Assembly (NCBI GenBank): GCA_003342895.1
Contig: PTFA01000011.1
Coordinates: 1,322,629-1,386,628 of the forward strand
Length of the DNA: 64,000 nucleotides
Source: Casuarius casuarius
Lineage: Eukaryota; Chordata; Aves; Casuariiformes; Casuariidae
Direction of reading: 5' to 3'
The translations under genes were made by a program, and so were the position numbers. Positions 25,499 to 36,400 of the stretch are shown here, one piece after another; the first letter of the stretch is position 1; each line of letters opens with the position of its first letter. The notes beneath the pieces are model-generated. The model had not been told where the DNA came from and did no database searches. It saw only the letters and a program-made list of their open reading frames with translations.

Positions 25499-25604
25499 CT
25501 AGAAGCAGGACCTCGTGGCCGTATCCTTACCAAGTATACAATATCCTCTCTGGCAGAAAATCTGATGCATTTAATGCCATCAGTATATGTCATTCACACC
25601 ACAG
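25499..25604 (+). other. Orphan exon-like segment, 106 bp, unknown gene
   Basis: The segment is flanked by a strong acceptor (CTGTTTTTGTTTTCACAG) and a near-consensus donor (ACAG followed by GTAAGT). Frame 0 is open throughout and reads LEAGPRGRILTKYTISS and then SLAENLMHLMPSVYVIHTT; the third frame is open too, and the second opens with TAG. I recognise no family. It lies 13.5 kb beyond EPHA6 on the same strand and just before a GC-rich block. It could be an exon of a non-coding RNA, a leader or alternative exon of a gene to the right, or a chance pairing of good splice sites. Nothing in the sequence settles this. Confidence 0.25.
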
Positions 25605-25689
25605 GTAAGTATTAATATTCTTAAAGTGTCATTTTTAACGTCATTTGCACTAGCTCATACTACAACAGCAGCTCAGAGGCTGTGAAAAT

Positions 25690-25965
25690 TAGAGGTGGCA
25701 GCATCTCTAAAGCTCAAAGGCTGCCATGCAGCCAGGGGGCCCCCAGCAGCAGGTGCCGGTGGGGCTGGGATAAGGCCAGCTGGCCCCAGCGTTGGCTGGC
25801 GTTTGGCACCATGGGAGAGCAAGGGTTTTGCAGAAAACCCAGTGGGGAGGAAGCGCCGGAGGGAGTGCGCCGCGTGCGGGGGCCGACCAAGCCAGAGGTC
25901 AGAGCTGGTGAGCGCCAACAGCTCAGGTCCAACCTGGGCCCAGAGGAGAAGGTGCTCCGACAGAA
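25690..25965. other. GC-rich block with locally high CpG
   Basis: This block stands out from AT-rich surroundings, with CpG clustered at 25854-25890 (GCGCCGG, GCGCCGCG, GCGGGGGCCG). Overlapping open frames on both strands are a by-product of the GC content. It starts about 85 bases after the orphan exon-like segment. It could be a small CpG island or a remnant of GC-rich inserted DNA; no repeat family is recognised. Confidence 0.4.
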
Positions 25966-26589
25966 GATAAGGCAACCTCCCTCCTGGCTCATGGTCAAGC
26001 TCATAAGCCCAGAAAACCAGGGCAAATTCTGATCTGATGAAGGACCCTTTGATCCAAATCAGAAAGTAAATACTAATTATTCTATTGCCTGCAGAGGGGT
26101 GATGCTAAACTCAGGCAATCTTCAGATGTTAAAATATTTCCTCTTCTAGTCTATGTGATTTTTTTTTCAATATTTCTTTTTTGGGGGNAGGAGGGGGGGT
26201 ACAAAAGAGCCACATTTGGCAGTGGAGTCCAAGGCATTTCCCAGATTATCACTGCCTGTGGAGGACTTCTTGGACAATCCCAGTTCTCAAGGCATCAGGG
26301 GGTTTCTATTCCATGGTGCAGAAAACCCTGAGAAGGCCATAAAAGTTGGGATTTCCAGCACTGCTGAAGATTTCTGAAAAGCCCTGCCAAGATCCCTGCC
26401 ACCACANGGGACTCCTGGAAGCCCAAAGGAGGAGATCACTGGCATCTCTGCTCCCCTGTGGAGAAAGTGGGGATTTCCGGGAGCTCAAACCCAAGCCAGC
26501 CGTGTAGCCTGGAGTTTACACTGACTTCCCTTGCCCCCTGAAATTCCTGGCTTTTAGCTTTGAGGCAGACCTCATAGTGCAGAAACTCT

Positions 26590-26600
26590 GGGGGGGGGGG
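26590..26600 (+). repeat. G11 homopolymer
   Basis: Eleven consecutive G. This is a simple tract with no further context. Confidence 0.8.
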
Positions 26601-29600
26601 CATCTGTAAACCTATTAGCTGTTTACCAGGTTGCTTTTGGGACAGATTTACATAGAATGTTTGAATTTCCATAAATCAGCATTTTCCAGTAAGAACGGAT
26701 TTTTGTCAAGAGCATTGCAAGCAATCCTGCTGAAAACCTTGCGCCTGCAAGGTGGTAGGACAGGAGAGTACAGAGGGCACAAGATGTCTGGGATCTATCC
26801 AGGACCACATGCTATGTATAATTTTCATTTGTACCCACATAGCTCCCATGTCCTGCCCTGGGTGTTGTGAAATGGAAGAAAATGAGTACGTCTACACCAG
26901 CAAATCGCTGAGTTCCACCGTTTTCATCCTGGTCAACTTCACACACTTGTTTGTTCATTCTCAGACTCATTTTTTTGGAGGTAATCAACTCATTCTTCTA
27001 GAACAGATTTTGGGTATGTTTCAGCAGGTAGTTAACCCTCGGGACTTTTGCCAGTTGGCAGGACAAGCAAGACCTCACCAAATTTGTCTGCTTGTGCCCT
27101 GCATCAGGCATCAAAGCAGCCTATGCCTTCCCATGCACCTGCATGCTGCATGTACCCTCCAATACACAACATTAACATTGCCTTCCTGGTGGGCTTCAGC
27201 AGAGCCCTCCCCTTCCCTCAGTCACTCTGAACTGAAAAGTAGGAACCACATGCATAAAGTGATAATTTTGCAATAGGATCATCAAATGGGTGCCAGAACG
27301 ATGCAGTACGCAGCCCGCTACGCTGCAGCCACCCTGCACCAGTCCTCGGTGCAGAGGCCGGGTGCATTTAGCAGTGCAGATGCAGCCAGTGGAGGTCTGG
27401 CTTTGTAAGAGAAGTCATTAACAGAGCAGCTAACAAACACTACAAAACTAATTAATGTTCAGCTACGTGTCGTTGAGGGATGCAGTCACAAAGCTGATCA
27501 TTTTGTTCTTTCTTGGCTACCGCATACAACAAAAGTCTGAACTTGTTAAACTTCTTGGCTAGACAGAGGTATGCAAAGAGGTCCGTGCAGTCTGTATAAA
27601 CTTGGATGTCATGCCCTGACCCTTTTCTTTTTCTCCATACAAGCAATTTCATGAACTACAAGCAACATAAGACCTATCCAGAAGGAAAATATTTCACATA
27701 TAGTCTTGACTTCATTTGCTGTCCTAAATTTCCCTGACAAAGAGGACATGACTCTTTTGTCATGCAGCTGCTTTGGGGTGGAAAGCAGCCTCCGAAGCAG
27801 AGAGGCAAGAGCACAGCAGAAGCACTGCTGCGTCGTGCTCAGCATACTCATATTTGCGGATGGGCCCCTGAGGATGTCATTAAATAGGTCTTTCAGGTCT
27901 CTGATATCTTGGACTTAAATTCTATACGAGTTGCAGTTTCTCAGCTAAAATCCCGTTTCTTGCCCGTTAGGGGCTGGTGCGTTACACTGCGTTACAGGAC
28001 ACTGTGTAGTGACAGGGTTGGGGAAAGCATGAGCTTCTTTTATTAACTGAGTGATACCACACGTGGATTCACTGGATGTTTACAACACTGCGTGGGTGGG
28101 TTGATCAAATGCACAATGCCTTTCCTTCAGTTTAATTCCTGTTTACTGATGAGGGTGGAAAAAAACCCCAAATGAATTAAAAGCTAACTGGGCTGCAGCC
28201 GGACAAGAACGAAAAGGAAAGATCACCAAATTGTATTGTATCTGTATCTTGTTTTTCGAAGCTTGAAGACCTCTGTCCCTTTTCTTGATTATCAAAGCTT
28301 GGAATGAATGCTACTTTTCAATTTGGCACAGCTGGGCCCCATGTCCTTTCAAGATGCCTAATGCATTGCAGATTTACTCCAAGGTGGTTAAGGGATTTAT
28401 CTCCATTCAGAAAATGCTTAGGAAATGATCATCTCATGTAAAAGGAGCAGTTGCACACCCTGGCACATGACAGAGAAATATGTTGCGTGCCTAGGGGCCT
28501 AAAACACAGTCATCTAGATGGATGTCATCTTGTGCATGCAACGCTCAGCAATTCCTTGGCGTGGGCCGTGTGGTCATGTGGGAGCAACCCTGGAGACCCG
28601 AGCAACCTGGAATTTGCCTTACTGCCATGGGAACTTCAGTTTCTGTTGTTACAGGACATGAACTTAACATTTGACCTGTACAGTTTCAACCTTTTCCTCA
28701 TAGCAGCCACATATCTGGAGGGGAAGCTGTATATCTGAGCTTTTAAATGGTATCAGTAGCCACTACCTACACCTGCATCCATCTGCAGCAAGTAATAAAG
28801 GGAACTCTCATATGAAAGCGTACATTTTCCTGTGCTGTAACTTGATTGCCTTCCACAGTATTACACAGGGGACAGATGTGGATAAAAGCAAATCCAGTCC
28901 AACCTTTTACTCAGAGAAAAACCTTATGCTGGGATTACTAGGCCAGCCTGGTTTTCTGTGCTGCAGAACCAATTAAAAAGCATTGAAAAAACACCCGAGG
29001 TTAATGGGCCTATTTTTTTTACAGCCTTTTATCATGCATAGACCCCAGCACCTGTTTAAAATACTACATAACCTAAAGGCAGCCTCTTTGCATGGATATA
29101 AGTGGAGTGTCCCTCACTTCCCCAGCTGTACATACTTAAAGCAATGTGGTGGCAAGTGAGCTTGGCAATCCCTGATGTCTAGGTGCCCTGTGGTGTCCTG
29201 AGGGCTCTTCTGTGCAGGTATGACATAAAATAACTGCTTAAGNGCAAGGTGAACCTAGAGCTGCCTTGTGGCAGGTAATATGGGTTAATTTGTAGGCTAT
29301 AGGTTAAGAGGTGGTTGAAAAAGCCTGTGGTTTGGGAGCTGTGAGGAGGTTCCTTGATGGAGCTTCAAGTGAGCTGGAAACCCCTAGGAAATGGGGATGA
29401 GGTGGTTCCCATGGGGAGCTCCTCGGCTGGGAGCGGTGTGTGCTTGTCTCCACCTCAGAATGGTGTGTGGAGAAGATTCTTTTTCCTAGCGACTGGGAGA
29501 GGGACTATACAGGGATCTCTTTGCAACTTGCAGTGAAACCAAAAGAGCTGGACTGAAACTGGGAGTGGAGGAAGCCGTCTGTCCCTGCCCTTACGTGTCC

Positions 29601-32600
29601 CCTCTTGTCCTAGGTCCCTTCTCGTGCTGGTCTGCCTTGCTCCCTGCTTGCTGTGCATATGTTTATTTTTTTAAAAAAAGTTATTGTAGCTTATGTTTTA
29701 ATAACAACTTCTGTTAGAGAGTAAAAAATAGGTGCTGTGTTTGGTACATACACTTACAGGAAAAAGTGTAGGCAGATGCACCCTAAAGCTCTGGATGACT
29801 TAGTCTCATGGTGTGGTCTAATGCCCAGTAAGTGCTGCCGCTGCTAGGAACAGGGGCTTTGATGCGAAATTTAAAAAATATTGAGGACTTTCCCCACACC
29901 GCTTTGCCTGGGCTCTGGTCTTGGCAGTTGGAGACCTCTCGCACTAGCCTTGCGCCAGGCTACAGGACAGCCAACGAAATCGCGTCCTGGGTGTGTGGTG
30001 GTGACTCTGTGCTTGACTTAAAGACTAAGCGGTGCAGAGAGCAGCCTCTCTCCTGTCTCTTTCCTCCCTTCTCTTTGAGGCAAGTCCTGCTGTCCTTGCA
30101 GCCCCTCAGCGGTTGCCTCTGGACCAGGGATGGCTGTGGGCAGTTTGGCAGATTTGCTGGGCGCAAAGCCGCCAGTGGGGCTGTGGTGGCACTGCTGCTC
30201 GGGGCACAGTGTCCCCCACTACCAGAGCCCCCACGTCTGAGAAATCGTTGCTTCCCTGTTTTGCTCTTTTTCTCTTAACAAAGATCTTTTCTTGCTAACA
30301 CATGGTAGCCTTTATTTCTTGAATTGTTTGAGGACAACCAAAAAACACCCAAAACTTCAAAATTTGCTCTCACTGAAGTTGCTGAGCCTCTGGGAGCCCT
30401 GAATGAGATGCGGATGGATGCTTGATTTTTTCCCGAGTGCTCACTGTGCCTGATGGTTTCTGCTCTTATGAAATGCATTGTAATCCGTCAGATTTACAAG
30501 TATGATGGCTATGTCGCTATGCAGCAAGGGTCATTTTTGAAGTGGTAAAATTCCCTGTGTGTGAGAGAGAGATATTATTTGCACTATGGTAAAGGAATTG
30601 CTTTCCTTCCTTCCCCTCTGGGCCTCTTCTTCCTGACCTTTCCAGGACTATGGAAGTACGCTATGAAGCTATTTCCTAAATCAGAGATGCATGTGGGGTG
30701 GGGGGGAGTTTATGCCTAGGTGAGGGATTAGAAGCACTAAAATACTCTTGTCAGCTTGGAGAGTGATGGTCACAGCCTACTTACCAGCTACTTAGGAGTT
30801 GCAAATCTTTTNTTGAATTAGAAGCTGTCTCTTCTTTTTTCTCTTCTTTTCTTTTTTTAAATTGATATAGTTTGATTACTCCCCCCCACACACACTTGGC
30901 AGGGAAAAATACTACAGTGGAAAAGCAGGGATGCATGCTGTTTCTTTGAAGCAAGACTTTTCTCAAATCCCTTCTGTAAGTAAGGAACATTTTATGCTTA
31001 ATACCATGTACGTGACAGAACTATGGATGCCAGGTACAGCAGAAAGTGAAAAAGATCACAAAAGATCACAGTAAATGATGCTGGAGGAAAAGAAAGAGAA
31101 GTTTTGTGGTGCTAGAACACAGGAGGCATCTTTTATTGAGGATGTGTGGGATAACCACGCTGCCGGCCTCCTGCACACTTCTGGAGTATCGCTTACCCTG
31201 GGGGCAGAAGGCCACAGCGCTGCCTCTCCTCAGGACACCGACTTGAATTACGCTCCAGGCTTGAAACCCAACCTTCCACCTCGACAAATTGTCGGTGAGC
31301 GAAACCCGATTTGAACCGCTGCGGCGCAGCTTCACCCCGTGGCACCCTATTAATGGGACATGTTAGTGTCAGACCGCTGGGTGAAATGGTAAATATTGTG
31401 GTGCGCATGGCCAAATTGTCTCCCTGACTGCAAATAGATTGTGAATAATTGGATAACACTATAAAAGTGAAGAGGCTCTGNCTAACATAAGGCATGAATT
31501 ATGCCTCTATCCTCTGCTGCAGTTCAAACACTTCAAACTCCTTTTCCTTGCCATAATTGGACATAATCAGTAACACAGTCAGTGACTAAAGACTGTCTGG
31601 TATCAATTCCCAAGCCCAGGGACCACAAAATTTAATTTTTGAAAGAGTTAATCCTCTCTATTAGCTGATTAGTTCGGTTAATTTGTTGTGTCCCATGGTG
31701 ACTGTAAAGTAAATAAGAAAGAGTACTTTGTTTCAGGTATCTTCCTACAGCTCTGTGTGTTATGGATATATGATCCATGCGTATGTGTATATCTACAAGC
31801 TTGCTGGGTAGCTGAAGGTGTTGAGATACTGTAGTTTCCCCTGGCTTCGGTGGAAGCTGTTGGATCAGGATCTCTTAAGAAAAAAATTGTCAAAGGATAT
31901 TTAGTCTGGTCCAAAAAGAACAACTTGTTCCAGGGAGTAGTACAGAAAGAGAAGTACGTGCAGCTTGAATTCCTCTCAGTCTCTCTTCCAGATATAGCCT
32001 GTCTATCTGCCTTGCTGGTTAACGGGAATGCTTTGGGCAGGAACTATTTCCTAAAGGAATGCAGCCTTGCTTGTAAACGAATAATAAAATACAGCCACTA
32101 CAAATCTAACACACTGCCTTCCCCCAGAGTGAAGTTTTCACATGAGTATGTCCCAGCTTGCTATCCCTGGATTGCAAAACACACCTCGACTATGGTGGAG
32201 GCTAAAGCAGTTGTGTCACCCAGCACCACCAATACAGGGATCAGGTATACATTCTCTCTTGACTTAGTTCATTAGTTAAGGATTTCTGCAGTAACCCTCT
32301 TCTCTCACTGTCCGTGAAAGGTAATGTGTGTTACTGAAAGACAATGTGTGCACTTCTGCTCTGTTTTGGGGAAGCCAAAAGTCCCAGAGAGTTTACGCAG
32401 CTGCTTAAGCCCGTGGATGTGGGAAGAAGAGGAGCCCTGTCATCAAGGGCTTCCTTCACACAACTTGCTCGCGCCAGTGCAGTGTGTAGCACTTGTCAGT
32501 ACTTTATTCAGTGTGGAGTTTTTAAGTATGCAGTTGGACCAGTCTGCCAGAACTAGAAATGCAACCTATAGGGGAGGTATTTGGGGTGTACGGAGGCAAA

Positions 32601-33408
32601 ATACCCTCCTGCTCCCCAGTCCCATCAGGCAATCCGTGGGCCAGGGCTTCCGAGCTTGGACAGCAAAAGCCAACAGCTATCAGAAGTGGATGCTCCTGCC
32701 ATAACTTTGGACACCCGCCTCCATCCTAGTAGGCACCAGCAACTTCCATTGACTTCTTTATTAATCTTTCTGCTCGCGGAGAGGCTGAGGCAGTGTTTCC
32801 AGTGACGGCATTTGTCAAACTGACAGCCACAGGGTGGCTGGCGACCGCAGCCCTGGTGCAGGCGGCGCTCGCAGCCTCACAGGCAACAGCGGCTCCTAAC
32901 AGCACAATGATTAAAGTGTCAAGTTACCGCTCTTTTGTATTATATGTAGACTGTAAAAGATTAACTCGGGGTGATTTATCTTCCCTTGGATTTGCTTGAC
33001 AGTGAACGAGGCTGTAACCAATTTGCCTGGAGTGAGGAAGCTAAGAATAAACCCTGAAGGCTTGAAAGCAGAGGAGCATGGTGAAGGCACTTTCCTGAGG
33101 CCACCACCTCAGCATTGTCCCTTGCTACCATGCCCGGGGAACATGACTTTTGAAAATAGTAACTTCATGGTCACTTCTAACTATTGAACCTTCATGTCGT
33201 AAAGCTTCAAATAACATTTTTCCATAAGGGCAACAGATCATGTTCTCCTGCACCAAAAAGCCCCCTTGCCAGACCAGACTGTAATACTTAAATTCTCCCA
33301 TGATTTTTGCAGCTTTGGTGCTGCCTGCAATTTTCACTGAAAATATGCTGAATGAAAACTGCCTGGCAAGATCCCCCTCCCACCTTCTTTTTTTGATCTA
33401 AAACTTAC

Positions 33409-33485
33409 CTTTAATCCTACAAGGTGTAGAGGGTCCTGAAGTAATCTTCCCTCTAGGCATTCAACAACACCAATTCCTTGAAGCA
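33409..33485 (-). other. Orphan exon-like segment on the minus strand, 77 bp
   Basis: On the minus strand an acceptor (GATGTTTCTCCAG) and a strong donor (AAAG followed by GTAAGTTTT) enclose 77 bases. One frame reads LQGIGVVECLEG and then RLLQDPLHLVGLK, reaching the donor at a codon boundary. The same frame is open further upstream to about 33558, so a larger exon using another acceptor is possible. Composition is protein-like, but I recognise no family. It may be an exon of an unknown minus-strand transcript, a fossil exon, or chance. Confidence 0.2.
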
Positions 33486-36400
33486 CTGGAGAAACATCCC
33501 AGGCCCTGATGGTAACCAGACTGAGTGTTCCCATTTGCCTATCATAAGCACCACCCACACATTCCCTACTCTACTCCCAGTTGTTAAGCAGAATATATGA
33601 AAGTGGCAGCCGAGTAGGGAAAAACCACTGATTGGCAACAGACGTTAGCCAAAGGTCAGTGCTAATTACTCTGCCTCATTTGCATGAGGGGTTTTGAAAG
33701 ATGGAGCCTAAAGTGTCTGTGGCATTTTCTGCCAACAAATTACTTGGCTGACAGGAGGATGTCGCCACTCATCAGGGCCGATGGACTGCAAGCTGGTACT
33801 TGTGCAATTAAGGAAGATAGAAATATTGCTGTGGAGAGTTAACTTTCTGGGAGTAATTACTGTAGGTGTCAACACAGGCTGACGCAAAAGAAAAGGATAT
33901 ATTTACTATATACATGAATCAAGGTTATGAATGATTAGACAGCAGCTTAAGATAATCGCTTCCATCTCTATCCCATCCATCCTTCTTCCTCTTTTTGCAT
34001 GTTTTACTGCTGATTGTGGCAATGCAGGAATGGACAGAGGGCAACATCTATGCTAATTAGTCTCCACTGATCAGACTCTGGCTGTTTCTTGTTTAATTGA
34101 ACCTCGTGAGCTTGTGGAAGACTTAGATTTTCTTTTCCAGTCTTGCCATGTAGATGTTCCTCTCCAGTTCTTGTAAAGGTGTTGCAGAGTGGAAGCTGAA
34201 ACTACTGGAAGAGAAGCACAGGGGAGGTCTGGAGCAGTGAAAGGAAAAACTGATTTTTGGAAGTAATCTGAAGACAGGAGGTCTCTAATTAAAGAGATGA
34301 GTGGTTTTGAATGCTCAGTTTCTGCATGTCAAATTTCCATTACTAAAATTTCAATTGGGCTTGGGAAAACAAGCCATTTAAGAGTCTGCTGATTGCCTAA
34401 AGGTGGAGACCATCGAGGTGCTTTCTTCTATGTAAAGACTGACTTTGGATGAAAGCTTTTGTTCTGTAGCAATGGGATGCTTGGCTCCAGCAATTTAAAT
34501 ATTGCCAGAGAGATATTCTGGAGAGTGCCAGGTCTAGACTGTATCCATGTCACCTGTGTTGTATCTGTGACTGTGCAAACACTTCCTTGCCAATCCTTTG
34601 CCACTGAAGAGCTAGGTTTTCCCTTAGTGTGAATTGTGCAATCTCAATTATTTAAATCTGCTAACTTTTTTTCTGAATAGTTCAAAGCAGAAAATAGCAG
34701 AAGTTTCTTGAATTTGTCAGTTCAGCTGAAAAATATATTTTTTCAACTGTGTTCCAAGCTGTTCTTAATTACTGTTGAGTTGTATATCTAAATTAGGTTT
34801 ATGGGATTCAAAGTAGCCTACCTAGATACTTATTAACTTATAGCTGTTTAGGCAGGGTCATGCATGAAAATCAAGTGTCCAAGCTCTGCTGTCACTGAAT
34901 AACAGCTGAGTTTGAGTCTTTTATGCTCCTTTGAATGTCACCACCTTGGTGCTTGTCCCGTGCACATGAGATGCACATGAAGTATGAGATACACATGTAA
35001 CTAATTTGTACTTGGAAACCACACACTGAGCAAAGCAGTGGGGGTGCCTCATATAAATCAGAGCATGGGCTTATGCTTTGTGTAAGCACGGGGCAGGGCA
35101 AGGGGCACCCCTGGGCCCTGGGTGGCCGTGCTCTGCCCCATCTCCTTGCCAAAGAGGGGAGGAGAAATGCAGGTGTACTGCCCGCGCCTTCGTGGTGACT
35201 TTTTCCTTTGAGTCAGTTGTCTGGTTGTTAAAATACCATGCATCAGCATAATATAATCTGGGCTCAAGTTTTTTGAGGTACTCTCCCAAGCTCTGCTATA
35301 AGCAANGCTCAAATCTCATTTAAATGATCTTTCACTACCTGAATAAGCTCATGCTACTGAGACGAGCGAGATGACTTATCCCTCTCAGAGCCTTTTCTAG
35401 GTGTCTTGAGAAACCAGGCAGGTGTGCCCATGTAGACAGTATATCAAAAAGCTAGTCCAGCTTTTCCAGCTGTATCAGATGGATAAAACATATTTCTTTT
35501 CCCTGCAAGCCTTGCTTTGTTTGGTTTCATAAAATTTATGTTTAGCATTCTGTTTTGCAGTGATGGCTGTCAGATACAGCCCATTTTAAATAATCAAACT
35601 CGCCCGACGTTAAGTTATAAGACGGTGTGATGAGGTGAATGGTTAGCTCAAGTCAAAAACTGTGAGGTGGCAGGGTACAGAGGACAAGAAATGGGAGAGG
35701 TTCAAGCACAAGTTTGGAGATGGGTCAAACACTTATCCAAGTTACATCCAAGTATACAGTTACCACCTCAATAGTTAAAACATGAGTAAATGAGATCTAG
35801 AAAGAAAGATGGAAAGAAAAAGAGGAGGTAGAGGATAAATCCCCTGGGGTTCAATGGGTAGCAAGAGAAGCACTGAGGAAAACAAATGCTTCAAAGAGCA
35901 CTGGGGCTACCAAGGCCACCTTGATAGAGATGAAGAACTTCTTTGCACCCAAAGTTCATGAAAAATTCTTGGCATTAACTGTGCTATGGCTTGTTAAAGA
36001 CTTCCAAAATCCCTTGTTTACACTTTGATGTTTGGTGTTCTGATTAAAGAAAGGAGGGGAAAAAGTGGTTTACAGCGAATGATAATTTCCAGATGGAAAA
36101 ACCTACCATTAATTTTTAACTCAACCACATGAAAAACATGTGAGATTTTATTTTAAGTCCCTTCATAAACTGAAAGGTGCTGCTGATGGCATGCTTATTT
36201 TCATATTTGATTAGGAAGCACACTAAAATCTGTACTAAAGAGCACGACTCTGCAGGGATAGCCATTCCTCTCGGCCTCATGCTATCATTTGTCACTTAGG
36301 GCTGTTAGATTAAAAGCAGCATGGCTGCGGCTCAGCTATCATCTACAGCCACTTAAAGGCCAGCAGTTTCAACTTTAAAACCTTTTACATAACTGTGGGT

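Larger units (their letters stand above)
25605..33408. other. Intergenic stretch without recognisable gene
   Basis: It begins with a GC-rich block (25690-25965, listed separately). Other contents are an interrupted G-rich patch with an ambiguous base (26183-26199), a G11 run (26590-26600), a C7 plus CA repeat (30881-30895), and a tandem pair of AAAAGATCAC near 31050. Open frames up to 174 codons (26752-27276) and 148 codons (29832-30278) occur. They show no domain, have frames open on overlapping strands and lack splice context, so I do not call them genes. AT-rich blocks near 31300-31500 and 32880-33000 have the look of conserved regulatory DNA, but this is impression only. Confidence 0.5.

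Noticed and set aside
25682..26032. Several overlapping open frames of 91-116 codons on both strands
   Set aside because: Open frames in four readings at once reflect high GC and few stops, not a coding gene; the block is listed by its composition instead.
26752..27276. Longest open frame in the window (174 codons, plus strand)
   Set aside because: No recognisable domain, composition like random translated DNA, another frame open across the same bases, and no splice or promoter context.
28879..28960. Possible CR1-like words (AATCCAGTCCAACC and nearby)
   Set aside because: Only one short block resembles the CR1 consensus; the order of the remaining blocks does not follow.
29832..30278. 148-codon open frame
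   Set aside because: Frames on the opposite strand and in a second plus frame are also open over the same GC-richer stretch; no motif recognised.
31850..32704. Two successive plus-strand open frames (141 and 126 codons) that might be one broken gene
   Set aside because: Neither translation resembles a family and there is no continuity between them; chance is the simpler reading.
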